A stretch of DNA of 64,000 nucleotides from Stereocaulon alpinum (taxonomy: Eukaryota > Ascomycota > Lecanoromycetes > Lecanorales > Stereocaulaceae), in contig JAEUBA010000003.1 of NCBI GenBank assembly GCA_018257865.1, positions 744,001 through 808,000 of the forward strand. Direction: 5' to 3'. The notes beneath the pieces are model-generated. The model made no database searches. It was not told the DNA's origin and worked only from the letters and a program-made list of their open reading frames with translations. Positions within the stretch are counted from its first letter, which is position 1; each line of letters opens with the position of its first letter. Made by a program: the position numbers and the translations under genes. Positions 1 through 10,761 of this stretch are shown piece after piece.

Positions 1-1523
1 CGCTTGCGCCCTCCTCTTCCTCTTCCTCCTCTTCTTCCTCCTCACCACCTTGGTACTCCCGGTGTGCGCCAGCTGGGACCCATAGGCCGCTCTCACGGTC
101 CTTCATGCTGTTGTCTTGGCCGGAGAGATCGTGGCCGACGCCCTCACCCATCTGCTTATGACGACGCTGGGAAAGGTTGCGAGCGCGGGTGCTGAGAGAT
201 GGCTTGATGGCTGCGTTGGCAGTAACCCAATTTGTAAGGGCGTCTTCGCAGTCTTGGATGATACTGTAGAATACAATATTAGAAGATCACGCGCAAGGGA
301 GGTAGGATTTGGCTTACGCCTTGCTGGCCTCATATCCGTCATAGGCTTCACGGGTCTCGCCTGGAGTGACTGGGGTATCGTCTACCAACTCCAAAAGATG
401 CTTTCCGAAACCGGCAATAATGGCAAGCTTCTCGCTGTGCTCCTTGATGGCATCAAATTGGTAAGTGAAAGCTGCCTTTAGCTTCTCGCGGGTAATGTTG
501 GAAAGCTGGGCTTCTGCGACGAGGGATTCGGCTTCAGCACGGACAAGCTCCTGCTCGAGAACGACAATGCGCGGGCTGTTTGGCTCCTTGTACTTGAGTT
601 GAGCGATTTGGTCGGTAATCTTCTGCTTTCCTGTAGAGTAGGTCTTCGTCAGTAGGTGTCGCTTATGTTTGGAGCCGGGCTTTCTTACGATCTCTGCTGG
701 GCTGGACTGAGGCCTCGATATTGCGGATGCTCTTAATGGTGACACGGTATTGGTCGTAGCGGTCAACCATCTGGTCTTCGAGCTCACCAATCTCGTAGAT
801 CAAGACACCAAGCTTGTCGGTGACATCGGACACATCATCGTCGCAAGCCTCACCCCAGATAGAGAGTTGTTGCTGTGAATCTGGTCAGTGGTGTCGCCTT
901 GAGCTCGAGTTGCAGCGGAAGCTTACAGCAACCTCCATCCTCTCACGTCCAACAAGCTCCATGCTTCGCATAACGTTCTTCTCCATCTTCACCAGCTGCG
1001 CGAGCTTTTTTGCAAGATCTGGGCCGAAGGCGCCGGCGGTTGATTTACGGAATGCATGGCCTACACCTCAAAGAAGAGCGAAAGTTAGCCTGTGACGTCG
1101 AAGGTGAGTAGCACCGTAAGACGAGAATTGTAAGGCGGGGTAGCAGAGTAGCGGAAAGCCACATTCAGGCTGCCTTGAAGAGATCATGTAACATCATGGA
1201 GATCATGAAAAGTACAATTCCTTGGGGGAATCGCAGGCAAAAGGGGTGCGATGAATCAAGGTCGCAGAGCCTTGTCAGCTCGACGCTCGACGGTGACCCG
1301 CTAACCGCAGGATCGTAGGATCATAGCGGGTTGAGGCAGGAGAGAAGGCCACAGCGAAGGCTTGAATGCATCGTCAATCCCAGTGCCAGAATAGAGAATG
1401 CTCACCAACACTGCTCTTGCCGAAGAAACGACCTGATTTCGTTGATGAGGTTGGGGGAGGTGGATTCTGAATCTGGGAAGCTGTAGGGGCGCGCGATTGG
1501 CGCATGGAATAGGTGCGATGCAT
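1..1523 (-). CDS. PIL1: Eisosome core component Pil1/Lsp1 (partial, C-terminus beyond left edge)
   Basis: This encodes the BAR-type eisosome protein that bends the plasma membrane into static furrows and organises Sur7-containing domains. I read five exons: 1523-1406, 1060-927, 872-689, 630-318 and 263 to the left edge, giving about 337 residues. The start MHRTYSMRQSRAPTASQIQ is the conserved Pil1 N-terminus. Further hallmarks are KLAQLVKMEKNVMRSMEL, SIWGEACDDDVSDVTDKLG, KSIRNIEASVQPSRDRK, ELVRAEAESLVAEAQLSNIT and DDTPVTPGETREAYDGYEASK. All junctions use GT..AG and keep frame. The last exon ends in an acidic Glu run, as in other Pil1 tails, and the stop lies outside the window. The 345-bp first intron is long for this locus, a feature often seen in highly expressed fungal genes. 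A Sur7/PalI protein lies about 9 kb away. Family assignment is very secure; Pil1 versus its paralogue Lsp1 is not resolved. Confidence 0.95.
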
Positions 1524-2357
1524 GATGGGCGGTAGTGGTGAGCTTTATCGACTTTGAGTATTCTGTTCTGAGTTGTATGTTCTCTGTGACAGAGGTAGTG
1601 GTAAGCAAAAGTTTGAGGATAGAGCGAAGGAAACGGGCAGTGTTTATGTTGTTGTCCTCGGGCCAAGGATGCAGGTTGGCGCCGCTGATGAGCTTGTGCC
1701 CAGCTACGGTGACGTAGCACAGCGCCCCCAAATTAGGACGCTAGCTCGCGTAGGAGCTTCATTGTTTGTTTCTGATGAAACGTGTGGGGCTGTGCTCGTC
1801 TCAGCTCCGCATGATGCAGCTTACTTACAGATGAGTGGTTCGGAGGATTCTGTAACGTTGCGTGATAAGGAAGGATTGGATGGGAAGAGTGTGGAAGCTG
1901 TGGAAGCAAGCGTGGCCAACTTTATGCGTGTAATTTCACACACCGAAAAGTCTACTCCGACTTTGCCGCTTAGCACCTCAATCAAGAGTCTAGCTGTTGG
2001 CCTGGAGATCGCACCAAGACATCATACCTTGATTGATGATCAGACTATTCAGATCTCGGAATATGCACTTGTGACAGCTGCAGCAGCTGCTTATGCTAAG
2101 ACGGATAACTATCTAGTCAGGCACACCCGGAGCTCAATCTCTAATTGCAACAGACTTTGTAGTATATCCGAGCTACAGTACCAAATGTTGTTACGTCTTT
2201 CGCAATGCATGCTAGATATGTAACTATCGACGTCATCGTCCTTCTGAATATCCAAGCCAGATCTTAAACAGTAACTTGCCAATCCTGCCTCCAGCGCCGT
2301 GCTAAATCAGACTCATGCTTTACATTCGGAGAATTCCCTTGTATACTTGGAAACCAA
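1524..2357. other. Intergenic: PIL1 promoter and 5' leader, CAC2 3' flank
   Basis: The 830 bp between the PIL1 start and the end of CAC2 contain a pyrimidine- and CA-rich leader just upstream of the PIL1 ATG (minus strand, about 1524-1680), typical of a fungal 5' UTR. A 216-codon open frame on the plus strand (1573-2223) crosses this leader, has no recognisable domain and is not taken as a gene. Confidence 0.5.
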
Positions 2358-4702
2358 TCATGAAGCACCGGAAGTAGGGTCTTCGTTCCTAATTAGCGTA
2401 GGAGCTATCCTTCTCTTCTTAGGTGCTGTCGTCTCTTCTTTCTCCGATTCGCTAGTATCTCTCTTCCCAAGTACACTGCCCGTCACTGAGCTTGGTCTAC
2501 TGCTGACTATGCCGGACATTGGTGTTTGTGGAGGAGTTGTCCATGGCAGATTGCTAAAGGAAGGATTTGTAGCTGCAACACTAGGAACACTCCCAAGTGT
2601 AGGTGTAGGGTTATTGACCATTTGAGACGATTGCGTAGCAATCGAAGAGGTCGAGTTGGATCTTGTAGGACTTGGTGGTGGAAAAGGGGCAGGCGACGCT
2701 GGAGGCGCAATGACTGGCGTAGATTGCTTCTCAAATGATGGAGGTGCAGTGGCCGCAGTAGGAGTGGGTACAGGGGTCGGTTGTGCGGACGATACGGTAG
2801 ACAAGGCAGGAGACGGATGAGCAGCTGTGGGCACTTGGCCAGTGTATGCCTGTCCTAGCTCGCCGGGGTTGAATGCTAGGTTCGAGCAAAAGCCGTCTGA
2901 CGAGCTCATCAGTAGAGTGAGTCCATCATTGGACCTGAAAGTCTTCTGTTAGCGTCTTCGAATGTTAATTTCAGTTGCAATGCGTACCATGTAAGGTCGG
3001 TAAATGTCGCAAAATGCAAGTTGCTCACTACAACGATAGGCGTCATTTGTTGCGTATCATACACAAGCACTGCGTCATGCGTAGCTACAGCATAGACAAT
3101 ACGGTAAGGCAGGGCGAAAGCTGGAGCAGGACCTGGGCCACCAACACCAGAATCAATGTCGGCTGGTCTCGGCGATGAAGTTGGTCTTGTAGATTCCAGT
3201 GGTGAGGGCGCCGAGGCGGGTGGTGGCGGATCCATTGCTGAGTGCGTAGTGGATTGCTTTGAAGGGAGTACAGCGTCGGGTAAAGGCGGTATTGCTTCTT
3301 CTGAAGACGAGGTATCAATGGTGATGTTGACAGTTGCCCTTATATTTGGACGGAGGGTATAAAAGATCGGAGAACACTTGACCGCGATCGATGCCTTTTT
3401 GTGGCCGGGAAGATGCGCTATGGGCGGTCTGTTAAGCCCTGCCCGTGTGTAGATGTAGACAGTATTGATCACGTCATCTGCAGTCTTTGCTCCGTCTGCA
3501 GGGTTCGAAGTCTTGTATTGACCAGCGGGTGTAAGTAGCAGACTTCCATCCGGGGCAAACGTGAGCCGTCGGAAGAAGGATGTGTATGTCTCGTTTGCGT
3601 AAATGGCTGCGTTCTTCACGCCCATACTGCCCATGAGGTACGGATTTGGCGAGTTTGCCATCGGAAGTACAGCAGGCAAAGGCATTGAAGGTGCTGGGGA
3701 CGCCGATCGTCGGATAGAAGGCGACGAACCAAAGGAGGAACGCCGACTGTGAGAGATTGCTGGAGGATTCATAGGAAGTGCAAGGGACGTTGGGGTGCCA
3801 GGCATTGATGGTGCAGGGGACCCAGGGGCCAACGATGCATCGGCGGCTAGGTGTGCTCGCACTGAATCCGGGGGCGCCGGGCTGCTCGATGAGATTCTCC
3901 TCCCGGGGAGATCCATCTTCGTTATCTTATTGTGCTGGTTGAGCGAGAATTGGCCATCTTTCGTCTTCAGACTGTAGATGTGGCATGATCGATCTGACGA
4001 TTGAGTTGCTACGTATTCGTTCAATGGGTCCCAAGCCACTCCCTGCACATAGTGGTTATGTTCTGCTATTTGCCTGATCATTTGGCCTAAGCAGTTTCAG
4101 TACAAGAAGAGCACAAAATGCAGGACAACGGCTCAGCTTACCTGATTGAGCATTGTATATACGTGCTATATTGTCCATACTACCAGTGATAAAGAAGATG
4201 CCATCTGGTGACCAAGCTAAGTCGTATATTTCTGAGCCAGAGGATCGGCACATATGCTTTATCCGCCATGTTTCCTTATCTTCCAGGCCGTCTTCGCCAA
4301 ACGCTGGTGTGTGATTGTGAGTCTCAGATGGGATCCACAGCAAAGTATTGCCATCATCGCCGGCACTCGCTAGCATCTCCCCTACGGCTGTTCAGCTGAT
4401 AGCCCTCTGAAACGAGGAAGGATGGCATACCTCGTGGGGCAAACCGAACAACATTGACTGCTTGGGTGTGCTACAATAAAGTTAGCCCGTCCGGATCCCA
4501 TCTGGACCCAAATACTCACTTTGATGAGAGTAGTTAAATATGTCACATTTCTCTCTTCTCCATCTCTCTCGACCTTCCATATCCTGACGTTGTTATCACC
4601 TCCGGCAGTTGCCAATCGACCTTTGCCATGAGGCTCGAAGTGTGCGGAGTAGATCGGTGTATTATCGTTATGCCATGATATGAGTAGTGGTGAGGCCTTC
4701 AT
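2358..4702 (-). CDS. CAC2: Chromatin assembly factor 1 subunit B (Cac2 / p60), WD40 protein
   Basis: This is the WD40 subunit of CAF-1, which deposits H3-H4 on newly replicated or repaired DNA in the nucleus. Five exons were read: 4702-4520, 4470-4431, 4381-4142, 4086-2988 and 2934-2358, giving 712 residues. Exon 1 starts MKASPLLISWHNDNTPIYSA and contains the first WD repeat (GGDNNVRIWKVERD). Later repeats include EMLASAGDDGNTLLWIP, YDLAWSPDGIFFITGSMD and GVAWDPLNEYVATQSSDRS. A CAF-1-type insertion follows, with a Ser/Pro-rich stretch at about residues 210-290 and a second one before the last repeat. The last junction restores DLTWSNDGLTLLMSSSDGFCS, the C-terminal WD repeat typical of p60. 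The tail is Pro/Ser/Thr-rich and ends with a basic PKKRRIA nuclear signal. All introns are 49-55 bp with GT..AG ends. Identification is secure. Confidence 0.93.
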
Positions 4703-5455
4703 ATTGACACCAGGACGGGTGTTGTTGTCGCTCAGGAGCTTTGTATGCAGTCAATGTGATCCAAATAAGGCGCAATTGCCTTCATTACCGGAGTGAAGCA
4801 CAATCGGCAGCGGTGAGGGGGTGGGCTAACATGTAACGTCTAGGGTACTTGACAGTGGGCAGGAGCTTTGTCCTGAGGAGTTAGCGGCGATTGATCAGGG
4901 AATCTCCATGTCAAATATGGCACATGAATCCTTCAAGCTGGCTGGGGTTGGGGTGCTGTTTCTGGAAGGTCTTTACTCCACAGTCTAAGACCTTGGGGTA
5001 TACCGCGTTGAAGCGCGATTCAGTACCGGGAATAGATAAATTACGCTCACTAGCGCTTGATAATAACAAGCTGATTCCCATGCCTGAATCTCAATCTGGG
5101 CTCGTTGGACAAAACCCAAGGCGGAGATCGTGTTAGTTCGAACATCAATGCTTGTTCAATGCGCTTGAAGCACAAGTTCTGATCTGAAAATGGTTACATG
5201 CCTTGCAATCTACCCAATATATGGCTGTCCAGTGCTCCCAAATTGCACTACTCTAGCTGGCCATACAAGAACAGACCCACGGAGACGTGGCTTCCGAGTT
5301 ATGAATCGGAGTCATCGTGGGTCTTGGACCATAAAACCCCTGTCCTACCAGCTTCTTATCAGACATTATAGCTACGAAATTGGGAGATTGTCCGTCAGTT
5401 TTTGATATCCGTAAGTATGCATCGTCTATCTTCGAGGTACGTATATGTTTAGCGA
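4703..5455. other. Intergenic between CAC2 and the HeLo-type gene
   Basis: The 750 bp hold the CAC2 upstream region and the 3' flank of the next minus-strand gene. Short open frames on both strands show no domain, no signal peptide and no splice-supported extension. I see nothing further. Confidence 0.4.
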
Positions 5456-7288
5456 TTAATCCCATCGCAACTCATCCACCAACTGCTGCAGAGGCCCAAC
5501 CACCTTCTTATATATTCTGTCCGCCTGCGCCTGAGGTTCCCAGTTCTCTTCCTTTGATGCCAAGCAGAGGTCAACGACCTGTGTGTACGGTACACCAGCA
5601 CCTTTGATAAGATCATCCCGTTTTGATCTTGCAACGTCCCTTGCGGCAAATCGATCTTGCTCTTCAACAACAGTCCAACAACCGACTTGATGAAGTAGGA
5701 CTCCGAGACTAGTCATTGCTTCGTCTTCGGACAACGAGTGGCTTGTGGAACCCCCGAATTCAATGGTGCTCTTTTTAGGGGCTTTCGATCCGAAACCAAC
5801 GCTGAGATATGGCATGAGGATGCTGTCTGGCCCAAGTGCCCTCTTTTCGCTGGCTGCTGGGTCATAGTACCGATAATCCATAAGTCGAGGGTAGTCGTGA
5901 GAAGAAGCAAGCGACACAAAGTACATATAAGAGATGCCTAGCTGGACAGCAAGTCTATTGTAGGTCCGACACTTGGGCTTGTCTTTGATGAAGTCCGCGA
6001 GATTGCCTTGGATTACCCACGAGGTGCTAATGTCTTGAATTAGCTGATGGATATCCGCCAGAGCATTGGGAGTAGCAATAGATCCAATATCTTGGAATGA
6101 CTCGTCTGCTTCCGGGGCCTGTACCTTGAGCATTCGGGAGAGAGAGACATCCATGTCCAGTGCGATCCTAGGAGAGGACGATTGAGGCGTGACAAGCAAA
6201 GTTTCCGCCATAATCATCGTACTGAGCGATGGATCTGCGGACTCGAGCTGTAAAGGGTATATTGCAGTAAATTTACGGAACGTGATGTAGTCGTGTCGCA
6301 ATGCTAACTTCTTCTTCATCTGAACATAGTCGGATGCTTTCAAGATACGGATGCTGATCAGACTGGGTTTGTGGTCCGTGGTTCGCTTGTTAGACTCGGT
6401 CAGAGCACGGTGAAGCCGTTGCAACGAGTTCTGGACGACAACCACTTCTCTGGGAATTGTTCTGTCAGGAAGGGGCACTACTAGAAGATTGTGGATGCTT
6501 GTCAAGGCTCTCATCGAGACGATATCTCTGATAAAGTCATTGCTAGCATGTATATCCTCGAGATGCTGTATGAAAGCGCTTCTTTTTCTTAACCACTTTG
6601 CTTTCGTAGCAATCGTTGCATTTTTCTGCAAATGGCTAGCTGCCGAAGCTTGCATTTCAGATCCTTCTTGCACTTGTGCGTCTTGCAAGGCTTGAGGTAA
6701 GGTAGCAGGTAACCTGAGTGTATTTTCAGACCTCCTTGATGTTTGGTCAGATGGCGTTGATGAACCAGAAGTTATGGGAGAGGCATTTCTCCTGGGTTTC
6801 TTGCTTGTCTTGTTTTGGAACCCCAGCCTCTGGAGAAAGGGGCGTCTTGTAACAGCAGTTTCGTTGGCTTGTTTCGCGTCGACTGTGGTTTGAGGTGCTG
6901 TAGATTGAGTTTGGGTGATATCACTGACGACTGTCTCCTCGATCAGCTGCAAGTCATTCACAGCCTCGCTCATGAATTTGGACGAAATCTTACCCATATG
7001 TTCGTCGATGACTGCGATCAGATCTTGACACGCTTGGAAATTTGTGCTCATAAGGCTGAGATGAGCATTGATTTGTTCAATAGTCTGCCTTCCCGGTACC
7101 GACACTAGGTTTGTCTCGAGTGCGACCTCTAATCGAGCTTGTTCTCCATCAAGCCTTCTCTGTACACTAACATAGTGCTCTCCGAAATGTTTAGTCAATT
7201 TATATATACCATATGCCTTTCGAACTGTTTTTATCGCTGGATCAAGTAGCGCCAAAGCCGCAAGGGTTATTCCAATAGGTTCTGGCAT
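5456..7288 (-). CDS. HeLo-type N-terminal domain protein with DUF7580-like C-terminus
   Basis: This intronless gene encodes 610 residues. The reading frame is open further upstream, but the first ATG is at 7288, giving MPEPIGITLAALALLDPAIK, which is the usual start of fungal HeLo/HeLo-like domains (the Het-S-type membrane-toxicity and prion-control fold). A Ser/Thr/basic linker follows at about residues 140-200. The C-terminal part, about residues 300-610, has a partner-like alpha-helical layout with FIKDKPKCRTYNRLAVQLG, SYMYFVSLASSHDYPRLMDYR and a region around GVLLHQVGCWTVVEEQD, resembling DUF7580. No NB-ARC, ankyrin, WD or kinase domain is visible, so this looks like a free-standing effector or regulator and not a full NLR. 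It is divergently paired, across 454 bp, with another HeLo-type gene. The function in regulated cell death or allorecognition is inferred from the family, not shown here. Confidence 0.72.
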   Translation of the reverse strand: MPEPIGITLAALALLDPAIKTVRKAYGIYKLTKHFGEHYVSVQRRLDGEQARLEVALETNLVSVPGRQTIEQINAHLSLMSTNFQACQDLIAVIDEHMGKISSKFMSEAVNDLQLIEETVVSDITQTQSTAPQTTVDAKQANETAVTRRPFLQRLGFQNKTSKKPRRNASPITSGSSTPSDQTSRRSENTLRLPATLPQALQDAQVQEGSEMQASAASHLQKNATIATKAKWLRKRSAFIQHLEDIHASNDFIRDIVSMRALTSIHNLLVVPLPDRTIPREVVVVQNSLQRLHRALTESNKRTTDHKPSLISIRILKASDYVQMKKKLALRHDYITFRKFTAIYPLQLESADPSLSTMIMAETLLVTPQSSSPRIALDMDVSLSRMLKVQAPEADESFQDIGSIATPNALADIHQLIQDISTSWVIQGNLADFIKDKPKCRTYNRLAVQLGISYMYFVSLASSHDYPRLMDYRYYDPAASEKRALGPDSILMPYLSVGFGSKAPKKSTIEFGGSTSHSLSEDEAMTSLGVLLHQVGCWTVVEEQDRFAARDVARSKRDDLIKGAGVPYTQVVDLCLASKEENWEPQAQADRIYKKVVGPLQQLVDELRWD

Positions 7289-7742
7289 CGTGACAAAGTG
7301 GAAGTAGTGGCTGATGAGTGTCGTAGACGAAGCAAAAGAGAGTAGTGACACCTCAACATTTTATGCGCCGTGACCGGGTTTCACTCTTCACTGGGCAAGC
7401 CTCACCTTAGCGCTGATATGCAGTGTGACAACACATACAGCGTTGTGGCTGAACCAAAATGGGATAGGGGGAGTCGTTCGCTGCAACCACGTTGGCGATA
7501 GGTCAGCCTTGCAGAAATATTTGGCCAGCGCTGAACAATGATTGACCGGCTTCGCTGTCGAGTTGACGCGATCGGCCCCGCCTCCGCCCTAAGGCGTCTT
7601 AAAGCGCCCTGTTCCTTAGTGATCACAATAAAAAAAATGCTCAGCCCCCAAGGCAGCATTCCATACTTGAATCCTTTGGGTAATCGATCAAGGACGTCCT
7701 GGAAGCACCATCTTCAGTCATTCTCATCTCAACGACAACACG
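7289..7742. promoter_or_regulatory. Shared divergent promoter region of the two HeLo-type genes
   Basis: The 454 bp separate the start codons of two head-to-head genes that both encode HeLo-type N-termini. No coding sequence is evident. The arrangement would allow shared control of both genes, which is an inference from geometry only. Confidence 0.4.
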
Positions 7743-9933
7743 ATGGATCCTCTTTCTGGTATCCTTTTGGCGGCAAATCTCCTTGCTGTGGTAGATAACC
7801 TCTACCGTAGTATAAAATTTGTTCGAATGGTATCGCAGGATCCCAAATCGGACGGACTATATATTCGCCTTATCACTGAGAAGGCGAGATTTGCGGAATG
7901 GAAAAGGCGGATGAATGTAGAGAGCTCGGATGAAATGAAAGCTCTGATGCAATTGCTACCAGAAAATGCAAGAGTGTCTCTGCGCATCATCCTTCAACCA
8001 ATGGAAAAATATATGAAGGAGGCAGAGACTTTATTCAAGAAATATGGGATTGATACCCCTGATCCGTCGGACAGAAAACGGTCGTTTGGTGATAAACTCA
8101 AACGAGTCGATTTGCTGATGGATGGGCAGAGACAGCTGGACGACTTGTTAAGTACTTTGAAGAATTGCAACGATGGTCTTCTCACTATTGCGCCACCCGC
8201 ACCAGGCTATTATGTCAGTCTCGCCGGGAATGACCAGATCTTAGAAACCTCGCAAGGCGCTCAAGACTCTAGTCTGGATGATTTCTACAGACCACAATTC
8301 CTCCAAAGTGCATCACAACCGCTGGCGACACCGAGGGAGTCTGGCAAAACGGCAGCTCAACGCCGAGTTATTGCCGCGTCCGAGGCGGCTGTCCCTGGAG
8401 CTAGCCCAGCGGTGAAGGTCTTTCACCCCGTGGTTGAACTACTATATTCGACATGTCTCTCTGTCTTACGCGGTATCGCCGTCCAATATCCAGCTCACGA
8501 ATCAATTTTCCAGGACATCGCCCATCGTCTCAGCGTATGGGGATCTGGATTGTTCCGAGGCAAAGTGTCTCTCGACCAAGTGCTGGACCAACGCTCGAAT
8601 GCAGTCATTCTCTTGAAGATGAATATATCAGGGACTCTTGCAGATGTCGCAATTATACTCGGTAAACTGCCCTCTCACATCACCACTTCTTATTGCCACC
8701 ATACCTTCAACACTTTATTAGCTGGGCAAGCAACCGCTGGTCATTGGCACCAACTATTGTGTCGTTCTGTCGTATAAGGTCTTCAACATGCCATGACTCT
8801 TTCATCTATTGGGTAGAAATGCCGTCTTCGCTGTCACGAAGTGCGAAGGTGTCATATTTCAGATGCTTGTCGTCATTCGCTATGAACAGCGTCATCCCTT
8901 CTCTATCTGTTTGGGTGAATGCTTGTATGCTCACGTTCAAAACGCTGATGATACAACAACAATAGGATATATACTGCCGATCTTAGGCGAGTCTGACCAC
9001 TCACCAGCAACTTTACAGCTCAAAGAGCTCTTTTCATTCGCCGAAATTGCAGATCTCCCTCTGCAAAGCCTATCCCTCAACGACGAGACCGAGTATGAGA
9101 CAGAAACCACGGGACTTCTTGAGCAGTGGACGACGGAATTGACTGGCTTGACAGAGAGCCTTTTCAGCACACTTTCCACCACGGAAATGGTGTTCAAGAC
9201 GGTACTAGCATGTCAAATAGAAAATCCAGCAACCGATGAGCGAGAGATGACCCTGATCAAGTCGGACTCTAAGACCTCTCTCTCAAACATCAAGTCAGAA
9301 TCAACAAGGGAGTTGCTCAAAGTTGATCTTGAGCTTATAGCTGCTATGCAAGAGTCTCTGAAGGACTCCAAGTATGCCAAATACATAGAGCACCGAAACC
9401 CCGAATTCAATGCCAAAAAATTGTATGAGGAGTTGGGAGAGGAAAGTCGTCAGATCAAATACTGGACAAGCAAACTCGAGGGGTCCGATGAACAGCCGAT
9501 GACTATGGAGACGCAAACGGCCATGATGCTGAATCTTGCAAAAATAGCCAGGGTCTTTGGTAAGTCAAACCCTCAATCATATCGATTCGTCTATCACAAC
9601 CGTGCTAAGAAGAACACAATATCAGAGGTCGGCTTCAAGTCAGCGAACAGAGACAAAGAGCTCGATGCAAAGACCAAGACCACCCTCCAGCGATGCCTAA
9701 AAGAGTTTCCAGATCTTGAAGCAGTGCTAAAAGCTCCACCAATATCCTCAGCGGACGACGCCGATACCGATACCGATGCAGCCGTGGACGTGCTAAGGTC
9801 TTCGCACAGGGAATTACGCAGACTAGCTGGTTCCAAAACGCCCTATATTTCCTACAGAAAAGACTTCACACTGGATTCCAAGGCAAAGATGGCGGCTGAA
9901 GAGCGTGCTAGAACGTCTACAGTACTGTACTAA
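7743..9933 (+). CDS. HeLo-domain protein, Het-S/prion-inhibition type; splicing near 8.66-8.97 kb uncertain
   Basis: The ATG at 7743 gives MDPLSGILLAANLLAVVDNL followed by YIRLITEKARFAEWKRRMNV, the helix pattern of HeLo domains (about residues 1-145). A linker and a second helical region follow (LLYSTCLSVLRGIAVQYP, AHRLSVWGSGLF, GTLADVAIILG). The first frame stops at 8777 and the protein resumes in another frame from about 8797 or 8863 to the stop at 9933, so at least one intron is needed. Candidates are GTAAAC at 8662 with TTAG at 8721, GTATAA at 8772 with TTTCAG at 8862, and an in-frame 51-bp GTGAAT..ATAG intron at 8915-8965. I could not prove the exact combination, and a frameshift is an alternative. 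The downstream part is acidic and helical without a recognised domain. It is the divergent partner of the HeLo-type gene ending at 7288. Confidence 0.65.
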
Positions 9934-10761
9934 GCAACTAAAATTTCATATCCGGTCGCCACGACTACCCGCATCACCGACCCCACAGCGGATGCCTTCG
10001 GGGCTCCCTCTCAGGCGCCCAGGCCCCCAAGCCTACCCTAAAGCACGCATTTATCTGGGGGCTTGGAAGACTTCGCCAAGCTGATTTATTACTGGCCCAT
10101 AAAAGCCAATAACCACCTCGTTCTATGGCAGTGGTCCCAATAAGGGCCAGATTGTCAGTACTTTGCTGGCCAAGCAAGCATCAATATATCTCACATATGT
10201 ATAATGAAACCAATCATGCCTCAATATCGGCGTTACTACCGTAGACAAGGTGTCCAGCTACTATGTTGACTATAGATTCATACGAAACTATGCTTTGCAT
10301 ACCGATAAAATGCTCCCACCTGATATTGATCGAACAGTCGGTATGCACGTCAAGTTAGGGTACGCGGGCGGACTCATTGGTGAGAAAGACGTTCTGCTAT
10401 TACTTGACATTTAGCTCTAGGGGACAATAACTAGTCGATAGCTAGATATTCTAGGCATAAGATCTAGAAAGGTATTCAATCGATGCTTAAGGAGCACATC
10501 TATGCAGCCACTTTTTCCAGATCGAGTAGTTATAACGCGAATTCGATGGGCTACCGTCCGGGACTAATTAACGATCGCGGGCTAAGAACAACACGTTATG
10601 GTAAAAGGAAGAGCACAGGAAATATGATTGACAGCTATGTATTGTGAAAAATCCTCAATAATCAAGACCTATGGACATCTCACATCTCCCGAACGCCTAC
10701 AATGCCGCTCAAATATCAAATCATCAAATCATCAGAACGATGTCCTCTGTCCACATCCGCC
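9934..10761. other. Intergenic, no gene seen
   Basis: The 830 bp lie downstream of the plus-strand HeLo gene and downstream of the Sur7-like gene, so the genes converge here. The stretch around 10180-10680 is AT-rich with many short stops in all frames. No transposon ends, repeats or RNA gene could be recognised. Confidence 0.4.

Noticed and set aside
1573..2223. 216-codon plus-strand open frame upstream of PIL1
   Set aside because: It overlaps the PIL1 leader on the opposite strand, has no domain or signal and an unstructured mixed composition.
3498..3512. GGTTCGAAG-like stretch resembling a tRNA T-loop
   Set aside because: Lies inside the CAC2 coding exon and has no matching acceptor or anticodon arms.
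4891..5136. 81-codon plus-strand frame between CAC2 and the HeLo gene
   Set aside because: No motif, and it overlaps the CAC2 upstream region.
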